Positions 10,870-20,953 of a stretch of 64,000 nucleotides of DNA are shown here, one piece after another. The position numbers and the translations under genes are program-made. The notes below the pieces were generated by a model, which was not told where the DNA came from, did no database searches, and saw only the letters and a list, made by a program, of their open reading frames with translations. How positions within the stretch are numbered: position 1 is the stretch's first letter; each line of letters starts with the position of its first letter. This DNA comes from Coriolopsis trogii (taxonomy: Eukaryota > Basidiomycota > Agaricomycetes > Polyporales > Polyporaceae), in assembly GCA_020543525.1 (NCBI GenBank), contig JAHYIO010000003.1:744001-808000 (forward strand), in the 5' to 3' direction.

Positions 10870-12658
10870 TTATGATGCCCGACGCTTGAACTCTTCGTTG
10901 AATTCACGTCCAATAAGCATTCTCCGAATCTCTTGCGTCCCAGCGCCCACCGTGTATAATCTTGCATCCCGGAGAATGCGGCCCGTGGGATAATCTGGGA
11001 CAAGAGGGTCAGTCATACGATGTCGCATCCACTCTCCTTGTTGCCCACCATTGATATAGCCGTTGCCGCCTAGGCACTGCATGGCATCCATTGCAACCTC
11101 GACAGCTCGGTCGGACGAGTACAGAATGGCACCAGCGCAATCCTGATGAATCGTAAGCAACCCCTCCACAAAAGTAGCACAACGTGAATAGCCAAAAAAC
11201 GCACTCGACGGCTAATCTTGCCTTCGTCGCAAGCTTTCGCGACTGCGTAGACATATGATCGCGACGCGTTCAGCTTAGTGTACATGTCCGCAATCTTCCC
11301 TGTGAATAGAGTTGAATAGAGCAAGGGCCTGAGTCAGGCACGGAAGCGAGGTATTGGGAACATTGGCTTACCCTGCATCAGCTGGAATTCTCCGACCGGC
11401 TGACCGAATTGCTTCCGATCGTGCACGTACTCGACCGCGATGTCAAACGCAGCCTGCATCAGCCTGCATGAAGGCTCAGGTCAGCCGTCCAGAGAATTGT
11501 CCACGGGAAGCTTACCCTAGAGGACCACCACTCAGGACGAGACGCTCCAAGTCAAGCCCGGACATAAGGACTTTCGCGCCGCCATTGACTGGGCCAAGTA
11601 CGTTCTCTGAAGTCGCGTAACAAGTGAGCAAATCCTCTAAAGCCACGAGGGAGATAATCACCTTCTGGCACGAAACAATCCTCGAACACCAACTCGCACG
11701 TATCGCTCCCACGCATGCCCAACTTATCCAACTTCTGGTGCGTCGAGAACCCCTCCCAGCCCTTCTCCACGATGAACGCGGTGATTCCCTTCGAGCCCTT
11801 CTCCGGCTCCGTCTTCGCGTATACGACGAGCGTCGACGCCACCGGCCCGTTCGTGATCCAGAACTTGTTCCCAGTCAGCTTATAGCCCCCGTCGACCTTC
11901 TCCGCCCTGAGCTTCATGCTCACGACGTCGCTCCCGCTCCCCGGCTCGCTCATCGCGAGGCTGCCAACCTTCCGGCCTGCGACGAGGTCCGGGAGGTACT
12001 TGGCCTTCTGCGCGTCCGTGCCCCACCGGTGGATCTGGTTCACGCACAGGTTCGAGTGCGCGCCGTACGAGAGCGCGACGGAGCCGGACGCGCGCGAGAG
12101 CTCCTCCATCGCGAGCGTGTGGTTGAAGTACCCGAGCTCGAGCCCGCCGTACTCGGGCTTGACGGTGATCCCGAGGAGGCCCATGTCTCCGAACTTCTCC
12201 CAGAGGTCCTGCGGCGGTGCCAATCCCGAGTCAGCTTCTGTGCTGACGTGTAGAATGGGCGATTGAGATGAGAGTGGACGGAGATTGGAGGTCCGCGGGG
12301 ACAAAAGCTAATGGGACGGGGACGCGTCTGATAGGGAGTAGTGTGCGACATACCATGGGGAAAGTGTTCGTCCTGTCGATCTCTGCGGCACGCGGTGCCA
12401 CTTCCTTCTCTGCAAAGTCATGGACTGCATTCCTAAACTGCAGACAATAATCATTCGACAATCAGTGCATCTCAGGTATGTTAAGGAACGTTCACGCACC
12501 TCAGCCTGCTCCTCCGTCAAACCAGCGACATCGGTGTTGTAGAATGACGCATGTCTCCGCTGCTGAATACTGCCACCGACGGAGGTAGAGCGCGGTACCT
12601 GCGTTGGGCGCGTTTTGAGTGCCGCAGAACGAGGTATCCGAGCAAACGTGCGCAACAT
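10870..12658 (-). CDS. IVD: isovaleryl-CoA dehydrogenase
   Basis: Mitochondrial FAD enzyme of leucine breakdown, oxidising isovaleryl-CoA to 3-methylcrotonyl-CoA and passing electrons to ETF. The N-terminus ([18 protein letters not shown]...) is rich in Arg, Ser and Ala with no acidic residue, as in a mitochondrial presequence, which is why I start at 12658 and not at a further upstream ATG. Domain marks in order: [57 protein letters not shown]; then [13 protein letters not shown], where the Glu sits at the position of the isovaleryl-CoA dehydrogenase catalytic base; and [20 protein letters not shown] near the end. That Glu placement separates this enzyme from short- and medium-chain relatives. 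At least five short introns are needed. Confidence 0.92.
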
Positions 12659-13313
12659 CGTCGTCTCTGGGCTGCCGGGTGGTGGAAAGGTGGGGGTGCG
12701 GTCTACCCCAGAATCTGCCCCGCTCTCCTTTGTGGCACGAGCGCTTTCGGCTCCGGAGCCTGGATCCGGCCGAGAAAGCTGTGTCATCGATAGCTTCTGT
12801 GGTCTAAAGTGATTAATCTTCTCTATTCAGTCGAAAGGTTACTTCAAAGAGAGTGCGGGGTTCCTTCATTCAGTACAATGACGCACACATATGTTGAAGT
12901 TGAATCTGGTTATGGACCGGTACAGGGTGTCGTTTGCTACGTTGAGCAGGGTATACTCGAGATTCTCGCACAGTGCATGGGTGAATTGTCGATATTTCAG
13001 GCGACGAGAAGTGGAAGGTGTTTTACCGAAGTAGAGAAGGTCGAGTGACGATCGTGTCTGGAGTCTTCCGAGTCTCATCACTCAAAGGTCCCCCGGCCTC
13101 CCAGCACTTGGATAACGTCCTGCTGCGCTTCTAGACTGATGCCGTTGATAATACGTGTCTGCGACCTCGCTGACTTCAAGTTCCCTCGAGCGCGCCGTGT
13201 ACATGCAATTACAGAATAAGTACAGACGTTACCGGTACGACAGTCTGATGCGCACATTGTAGTCCTCCCGTATATCTGGGACAAGCCCGTGACCCGGAGT
13301 ATCGACGACCACC
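12659..13313. other. intergenic region
   Basis: About 650 bp upstream of the dehydrogenase and downstream of the broken F-box gene. No gene, RNA or repeat is recognised. The part next to 12659 should hold the dehydrogenase promoter. Confidence 0.5.
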
Positions 13314-14563
13314 CTAACTTCCTGGGACCTGCCTCATGACACGACAGACGTGGCCCTTGCCGCTCTCTAAAACGACGAGGTCAAGGCCCTCCTGTGGTGT
13401 TGGGCCCCGTACCCGCCATTGGATCGCCACCTCCAAGTTGGGAGGGCGAACAACAGGGAATGTTGCCGCAAGGGCGGTGTAGAACTTGGACGAGGACAGT
13501 GGATGGAGGGCAACGCGTAGATGTTCGATGCCAGGGAAGAGACGGAAATTGAATACGCACTGGTAGTCCGGCTCTGACGGTTGCATACATTCCGGCTCCT
13601 GCTTCTTGGACACCAAGGAGAGTCTTTTCAGCGCGGGCATCGGAAGGTGCTCCATCGAAGAAGGACGCGCCTACAAGCTCCGCATCGCTCTGACTTGTCC
13701 AAGGCCCTTCGCAGGTGTAGTTCAAGCGCCCGGTACCTATCTTCAGCACGAGTGCGGAAGAGGAGAAGAAGACGGTGCTCTTCATCCTCCCTCCCTTCTC
13801 AGAGGACACGAAAGTCGTGAGCTGCTCAAGCGGCCCGCTCCATGTTGAGAGCATGAAATTGATGGTGTTTGACCGACATCCACGGTGCTTGAGGGTACAT
13901 AAGCGCTTCTCTTTGATAAGGAGTTCGTCAGCCTCCAATTCACTCCGAACTTAACCGTGCGCTTGGATCACGTACTGGGCGGCGAACCACATCGCCATGG
14001 ATCAACTCCGCACAAATAGAGCTTCTGAACCCGTTCAACATGATTGCCAATGACCTCGTTACAGAAAGGCTTGCGTGCACAGGGGATGCACAGAATGGTC
14101 GGTGTTCGATGGACCCAGAACGAGAACGGGACAAGGAACAGGATCACCGCGCGAGTTCCCGAGCGTAGAATAAGTTCCCTCACCATCTCTGGAGACTATA
14201 CAATCGAACTTGCTTTTAATTAACCGGGGACTGACATGCAAGTTCGATTGTATATGGCTCCATCTCTTGGTTTCCAATCGTACCGGTGGCCCAAACGAAG
14301 GACCAAAACACAGAGCTGCTCATCGCAACCCTCCGCCACTGTGCAGACATGTGAGACATTGCGAAGTGTTCTCCAGATTTGCCAACAATCGTGTATTTGT
14401 TTCTCGACAAGTGCTGACCATGCCCTCCATTAGTGCACAATGGCTGAGCATCGGAGTGTACAAGACGCACCATGGTATCATCCTGATACCCAGGAAGACG
14501 ATGGCATAGCAGGTACAACAGTTCGAAAACAACGTCGTCATGGATACGGGTTGTATGAAGCAT
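13314..14563 (-). pseudogene. broken F-box gene, interrupted by a hairpin insertion
   Basis: The minus strand starts like an F-box protein (IHDDVVFELLYLLC, then SHMSAQWRRVAM and FWSFVWATGTIGNQ), closely parallel to the intact neighbour's SHVSRQWRQVAL and RLWSFIRITGTAANR. The frame is then cut by a 71-bp hairpin element at 14191-14261. It resumes beyond it with EMVRELILRSGT, matching SMIHEFLIRSRA of the neighbour at exactly the expected place. Further downstream the frame stops near 13968, and the leucine-rich remainder (for instance MEHLPMPALKRLSLVSKK at about 13655) is spread over different frames. I read this as a decayed tandem copy of the F-box gene at 14825-16451. A heavily spliced live gene is a weaker alternative. 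Confidence 0.6.
14191..14261. mobile_element. 71-bp hairpin mini-element with terminal inverted repeats
   Basis: The element starts ggagactatacaatcgaac and ends with nearly its reverse complement. The inner 17 bases (tatacaatcgaacttgc) are a perfect inverted repeat, and the match extends imperfectly to the ggag ends. The loop is about 24 bp. Both sides are flanked by the direct repeat atctct (14185-14190 and 14262-14267), or by 8 bp (ccatctct) if the element's last two bases are counted as repeat. Removing the element and one repeat copy joins the two parts of the F-box frame exactly. It has no coding capacity, so it must be non-autonomous if it is a transposon. Confidence 0.65.
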
Positions 14564-14824
14564 GGTTGATTCCAGGTGGCAACTTGACGGCCTACGCACT
14601 CGCAGTGACCTTTATACCTGGCACTGTGGACCCAGTCAACAAGTCTTCTGCCAAGCGCGGTGATCGCGCGAGTCAGTCAAGACAACAATCTGTGCAGGAG
14701 AGAAAAAGGCAAGAGGGATACTCGTTCGAGGAGCATCGCTTCGATGAGGCAGCCTCGAGGCGTTATTGAATCTGTACAGCCCGACGGCACATCAATAACA
14801 AGAACCTTCTGCGAAAGAGGAGTC

Positions 14825-16451
14825 TCAATAGGGGATTCCTGTCCGGGTCGCAACATCAGATGGTATCGTGCTCGGAAGGTAGGCAGTGTCTGCACGTTCG
14901 ACGACCTTCCCCGCAACCTCTCTCCCCGTCCTGAAGAAGTTGATGACGGATGTCTCATCCTTGAACGCAGCCCCGCTCCTCCACCTGAACATGAACCTCC
15001 TGGCAGCCGGACACCGTACGCTGGTCGCGTCATCCGCGTCCTTAAGCGACGTCAACCCCAACAGCGTCGTACGCGCCTTGGTCGGGTGGATGGAGATCGA
15101 CAGCTCCGTGACGGACGGGAACGTGTCGAAGACCAGGTCGGTCTGCTTCTTCGACAAACGTTGCGAGCGCAAGTCCAGCGAGAGAGTCGTCAGCGACGGG
15201 TATGCCATACCTGCAAGGCCCTTACAAAGCCAAAAGGAGGGCCGTTGCGTACGGGGCGGGCCACGGTAGCTGAGGACGATTGGCGGGGGAAAACGGAACT
15301 CGAGGTTCAGCCTCTCGGAACGAAACACGACATCCCACTCATCCACGACCAACGTCGCCGTGGAGACGGAGGCGGCGAGAGCGCAGAGAGCTGGGTGTTT
15401 CCAAAACGGGTCCACGTCCATTTTTGATCCATCGACGGCAGGGTGCCAATTAGCGGCAATACGAATGTCGACAATCGTAGTCAGAGGGAAAGATATGTTT
15501 GACAGTAGGGATAGAGTGTGTCGGGAGTCCTGCGCAAGGAACAGGTGACGTAATTTCGGGAGGACAACAGGTGAGGTATGTTCGACCTCCTCCAGAGGGA
15601 GGGCATCGTCCAATTCGTCCTCTTCGTCAAGCGTGCCGGGATATAATATGCGGAGCTTCAACATCTCCAGAGAAGGACTCCTTGAAAATACGGGAATCAA
15701 TTCTTCCAACGTGAAGACTGTAAGAAGATCGAAGATCTCAAACGTCGTGAGGTCCCGGAGAGTAAACCACGCAGTGGGGATGATTCGTACAACGTGGAGA
15801 TCGCGTATCGAGGATAAGTCATAGTCAGGGATGACATGAGTGTGTCTGGGCCAGTCGCGAATACCGGCCATCGATGGTTCGATCCATAGTTTCTTGAGTC
15901 CGGGTATGGAAAGCTTCCCTAGCCATAGAACCATTGCGGTTGTGTCGGATTCCAACCTGCCTGCGGAGAGATGGACACCCAATTGCTCGAAGCGGTCGCC
16001 CTGATGCATAGATATACTGCGCACAGCTAATTGTATCCTGTACTCGACGGTGGAGGTCGCATTCCTGTAACCGGAGGCCGGGTTGGTGGATCGTATAAGG
16101 AGGATGGATAGAGGAGACGCCCTTGACCGAATCAGGAATTCGTGAATCATGGATCGATTTGCTGCAGTTCCCGTGATTCGTATGAAAGACCAAAGACGGG
16201 ACGAGTCGAGTGCAACTTGACGCCATTGGCGGGATACGTGAGAAGCTACGATCAAGCTGCTCCATAAGGGTAGATCGTCACCGCCGTGTGAGGTATCGAG
16301 GTCCTTTGTGCTAGCATGAGCTGGAAAAATCATCGATAGTAAGTCGGAGCAGATTTACCTCGTACTCTCCCGGGAACCCCAACGAGTAGCGGATGAGGAG
16401 GAAGAGCTCATGTAACACATCCTCGGGGAGACAGAAAGTGAACGGGCGCAT
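14825..16451 (-). CDS. F-box / leucine-rich protein
   Basis: Two exons: 16366-16451 and 14825-16310, with a 55-nt intron at 16311-16365. The N-terminus MRPFTFCLPEDVLHELFLLI is an F-box start. It continues after the intron with LPLWSS, SHVSRQWRQVALDSSRLW and SFIRITGTAANRSMIHEFLI. The rest is an irregular leucine-rich region, and the protein is a little over 520 residues. The likely role is substrate adaptor for an SCF ubiquitin ligase, target unknown. Without the intron the F-box would be lost, so I prefer this start over the in-frame ATG at 16333. The decayed copy at 13314-14563 lies immediately downstream on the same strand, consistent with tandem duplication. Confidence 0.78.
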
Positions 16452-17454
16452 GGGAGGGGACGATATGCACAACGATCGGCGTCGTCTTCTAAAGTACGCA
16501 CCACTGGGAATGTGGTGGATGCGTGGAAAACAAAGGCCACTGTGTTACCCAAATAAGCCTTGTGATCACATCGATTACGAACAAGAGTACGGGAGTGATG
16601 AGGACATATACGAAGTCATAAGAAGCATAGAAGCGAAAGTTGAACCTGAACATGGACCGCCCGAACTCAAGGAACGATGTTCAGGCTGCGTCCGCGGTCG
16701 CGGGCTGTCTCATTGACGACTACTTTGTTCCCAATGGAGCACCAGCTCCGAATGGAGTCGTAGTCGTCCACCAAAAGAGAGCCCCAGAAAGTGGCATTGC
16801 GTGAGAGCACGAGAACGTAAGAGGAACGGAGGGAAGACGGACGAACCCGACATCGCATCTGCTTCTGTTTGGCAGCAAGCGCTCGGCAGCAACTTGAGGA
16901 TGGCCGCGTTCAGTGCAGAACATGACTGACCCCATGCGCCAAGAATCAGCGCGACCAATCAATTTGTCAAGCTGCGTGTGTTCGGAAAGACGCTCCAGAC
17001 GTGTTGTAGTATTATCCACGTTTGACAGTCAACGCGTGCGAGCGAAAGAGCAAAAAGGTGCGGACCTAGAGAAGCGCACACCAAAGCAGAATGCATCAGA
17101 ACATGGCCTGTTTGCAACGTGGAGAAGTAAGCGATTGTTTCACTCACGTTCTCCACTGACTATTCGCCATTCCCTCACGCTCGTGCGACGGACCGGGAGC
17201 GATGTCAACACCTCACGAACAAGTTGTGACATCGAGAGCCTTTGCGCAGAATACTGCCTTGAGCTTAGGCGTGTGGATATAGTGCGAGGACGAGGGCATG
17301 GAGGAGTACTGGGTATTCTGCGCAAGAACCTGCAGTTCAAGAACAGGAGGAACTTGAAAGCAAAAAGGATCGTTAGCGCCGGCTGCCACTCACGAGTTGA
17401 ACGCGTCGCGCGACGGCGCCTGGGTAACGGGCAGACTTGGACGCGATCAACCAC
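16452..17454. other. divergent intergenic region
   Basis: About 1 kb between the F-box start (minus) and the APC15-like start (plus). A 306-codon open frame begins at 16913 and leads into the APC15-like exon, but its upstream part has no recognisable sequence, so I treat it as leader and promoter. No repeat or RNA gene seen. Confidence 0.5.
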
Positions 17455-18105
17455 AATGGTGGCCCCAGTCTCATCCCCCAGTCTCGTCCCTCGCAGTCCG
17501 CTCTTTCCCCGTCTCCTCCCTCTCCCACCGCACCCGCACCCGATCCCCCCGGCGCCATCCTACCAGCGGCGCGAGCGGTTCACCAACTACCGCGACCTAT
17601 GGCGCGAGATGGAGGAGCTGAGCGACGAGGAGGGTGCCATCGAGACTCAGGTGCGTTTCTCTTGCCATTATGTTGCACTGTCGCTGACTATTAGCTCACG
17701 CTCACGCCCATGGCTGCCTGGGACGCATTCACGATGTGGACCATTTAGACCCTTGACATCAAGAACAGAGGGTACAACTTCCTCATTCCAATCGGCCGCA
17801 CCTGGACTCAACACGAGGAGAAGAACGACGTGAGTCCTCACTCTGTGCACACCTCTGGACCTCCTTCACACCCGCTCGTCGCGTCGCAGGCCGACGATGC
17901 CTCCGAGGGCTCTGACGGGTCCCACGACTCGGGCGAAGCCAACTCGCTAATGGACGAGGACGAGAACGATTCCTCTGAGGAAGAGGAGGATCTCGACGCT
18001 GACATGGAAGACATGGATCAGACCGCGAACACGACTGGCGAACTCGAGGCGGACGATATGGCAAGCTCAACCGAGTCCGAGGAAGAAGAGTCGGACGAAG
18101 ATTGA
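17455..18105 (+). CDS. APC15-like anaphase-promoting complex subunit
   Basis: APC15 (Mnd2 in yeast) is a small acidic subunit of the anaphase-promoting complex needed for turnover of the mitotic checkpoint complex. The N-terminus contains SPLFPRLLPLP, resembling the SLFPR start of animal APC15. A middle exon reads GYNFLIPIGRTWTQHEEKND, resembling the LVPIGK core. The C-terminal exon is a long Asp/Glu tract ending in SDED. Introns are placed at 17651-17748 and from about 17829 to 17890. The first intron is odd: a shorter 44-nt version would add LTLTPMAAWDAFTMW in the same phase but meets a TAG at 17746. The protein is short (about 155 residues). Identification rests on short motifs and composition, so it is moderate. 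Confidence 0.55.
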
Positions 18106-18260
18106 TTGTCTTTCCGTCCGCCCATCCACCCCAGCCTGTATCTATAGGATAGATGTACACATAGCGGTTGTCTCTCTTGCTTTTCATGTTGTCATCGATA
18201 GTAGAAGGTACGTTAGTAGTATCAGACATAATGTACATGTACGAGGAGCAATTACAGCAA

Positions 18261-20953
18261 TTACGAAAGACAAGGGTCGAACGGCGCAAACGCAGCCTTG
18301 AAAGCCTGCGCATCCTCTCTATCTTCCTCTTCAGACTGGGTGCACGCCTTCCAGTCAAAGCGATCCCCCATGCCAAGGATAGACACCAACACTTGCCTAT
18401 CAGCAAAATCAGCAAGTACTCGCGGTGAGCTCACATGCAAACAACCCATACCTTCCAAACTGAATGCTGAACGGCCCATGCTCGCGCAACACATGCACCA
18501 TCTTCCGCCCATCCGGCAAGTCTACCCGGAAGTAACTCCCCCTCCCTCCCGCACACGCGCGCAGCGCCTCGTCCGGGTCCTCTTCAAACGCGATGTTCAG
18601 CGCGCGCGCCTCCTCCCTGAACGCGTCCTCGACGGCGTTCTTGAGCTTGCTCGGGATCGGGACGACCTGCACGTGCGCGTGCCCACCCTTCGCGCTCATC
18701 CGCCCGACCTCGAAGCAGACCGTCGCCGCTCCGTGCTTCGCGAACATCGTGCGCAACGCGGACTTGTACCTGGGTCGTGCGAGACCGATCAGCCTTGCCG
18801 CATGGCGAGGGTGCGGATTGTATTATCGGCACTCACTTCTCCGTCTCCTCGAGGATGGGCTCGGCGAGATCAGGTGGGATGGATAGGTACGTGGGGTAGT
18901 GCGTGATAGGCACGATGAGAACATGGCCTCCGCCCGGCACGCGTGGTACATTCGGGTGGTCTGCGCCTTGGTGGGTAGGGATGATCTGCCCCTTGGGAAG
19001 CGTCACGTAACACTCCGCCCCGATGGACACAATCAAATGTTTGCTGGAGCAGGGCCGATCGTCAGTTCGGAATGCGGATGGAAGCTCGGTGCACACGTAC
19101 GCTAGATTAGGATTCGACAGACAGAACCAGCATTCGTCCGCTGCGAAACAACATGAGCGATCCAGCAGCTGATGTATTGCATGTACGTACGAGCGATCTC
19201 TTTCGGAGGCCCACGTCTGCCTTGCCTATTTCCAGTCTGGTTTGCCACCGGACAGTCTTCGATGTAATGCAGCTCACTTCCGCATGCTCTGCACACATAG
19301 CCTTCGCGCGGTTTTCGTCCGCCAGTGTCGCCCACCGCGTGCTTTACTGGACAGTCGCGGACGAAATGACCGGGCTACATCGTCACCATCAGGAGCTTGC
19401 AGCGGTAACTCCCCTGTACAGAACGTACCTCTTTACATATCTTGCAAATATATCCTTCTTTTGGTTTCTCCCTGTCTGGACAATCTGTGATGAAATGCTA
19501 GCAACGCATTGCGAACATGAGCCTCGCCATGAAGTGATGAGTAGCATAATTTACCTCGGTGGACTCGCATATCTTGCACTTGTAGCCGGCAGGTGGCTTT
19601 CCCGTTGACCCCTCTATGATGTGCGAAGTTCATATCCGCTATTGCGCCAGGGAGGCATTCAACAGGACACCTACCTGTCCTACTTCTCTTGCCCGGCTGC
19701 TCATTACCACCATCGAAAGGCCTCTTTGACGGGCGGTGCAAGAACGGATTTTGCGTCGCGTTCGCAGGTTTTTGCGCAGGCTCGCTCGTCGCCGATAAGG
19801 ATGCGATCGAGAACGCATAGAACCACTACCAGGCCGAGTGAATCACAGCGCGGAGAACAATCAATGCACCAACGATCGAGACCACGGAGACTCACCCGAG
19901 GCTTCTTCCCAGCAGCTTGCTCCCCGCCAAACGCACCGAGACTGACGAATCTGCTGACCCGCCCCTTGTCATCGTCGTCCCACACGAAAGGCTCGCGCTC
20001 CCAGAACTTCGGTGGGTGCCCGCCCCCTGCGGCGAAGTGGTAGCGCGGGCGGATTTTCTTGACGACGTCTGCGACAGGATCGACGCCGATGGACGCGAGC
20101 TCGGGGGCAGGTAAGGGCGCAGAAGAAAAGTGCGTGATTCCTGAGGGCCATGCGTTGGTGATGAGGATGTCCACGAGTTGGGAGGACGATGTGGACGACG
20201 CGATGGAGGCCAGAGAGGTGTAGTTCCGCTCATTGGGCTTGGACACTGTCATCGTGTTGGCGAGCAGTTTTTCGACGGTTTGGGAGGTGAAGTAGGGAGA
20301 CGTGAAGCCCTATATGCATCGCGTTCGAGATCCCCCTCACGAGGTGGTGCAGAGAAACTCACATGAACTGAGTCCGAGGACGCATAAATGTTTGAGTCGT
20401 ATATTCCCGCCAAGCATGCAATCCGAATTCCATGGGGGGTCGTCAGAACCCCAGATTTATCTGCAAGGGGTACGTGAGGGGTACGTGAGGAAAGCACACG
20501 ATGCTCGAACGCAGCAATGCTCACGTAGAAGGAAGACGTTCTGGCTCAAAGCCCCTCCCGTCTTTGCAAACTTCTCAATGACAGGTGCGGGTAGAGGGTG
20601 TTCTCCTTGCATGATGTAGCATTCCACGGGGGCTATGAATACCGTGTATTGAGCTGGACGTACATACAGCAAACGGTGGGGGACACGACCTTCTAAACGA
20701 CCATCCAGCAGCTGCATAACCTCGTGATCCTCTTCATATGCGTCCGCGGCATCCTTTGGTGGCCCAAAGAAGTCTCCAAGACACAGTACGAGGTCGAACT
20801 TGCCGTGTTTCGCGTCGATTGACTTGATTTTGGCGAAGAGCTCGCGAATGGAGCCCACCGCCGCACCAACTGTGAGACTTCATAGATGCACCGCTGTAAG
20901 ACATTATATGGCTCCAGTGATAAGGGCACCGCTCACACTTTCGCTGTAGACAT
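18261..20953 (-). CDS. CWF19-like protein with three CCHC zinc knuckles
   Basis: Homologue of CWF19L1/Drn1, an RNA-lariat debranching-associated factor linked to late spliceosomes. Start MSTAKV joins across a 5' intron to LTVGAAVGSIRELFAKI. Then comes a calcineurin-like fold region (LVLCLGDFFG) and a long middle. Three CX2CX4HX4C zinc knuckles follow: CKICESTEHFITDC, CKICKEPGHFVRDC and CRACGSELHYIEDC. The CwfJ C-terminal domain 1 begins at ECWFCLSNPNLA and has the HIT-like segment GGGHVLIVPITHYPTYLS. Domain 2 includes FGRQVLVSILGMGDRFDWKAC with an acidic EEEDREDAQAF run. Introns cut the first two knuckles between the second Cys and the His. The zinc knuckles suggest direct RNA binding. It converges with the APC15-like gene, with 155 bp between stop codons. 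Confidence 0.88.

Noticed and set aside
14660..15427. 255-codon plus-strand frame
   Set aside because: Antisense to the F-box gene; GC-rich coding DNA leaves the opposite strand open.
15875..15895. atggttcgatccat, resembling a tRNA T-loop
   Set aside because: Lies inside the coding exon of the intact F-box gene and lacks the other arms.
16913..17454. Upstream extension of the APC15-like frame
   Set aside because: In frame but unlike any protein, and the recognisable N-terminal motif begins after the ATG at 17455.
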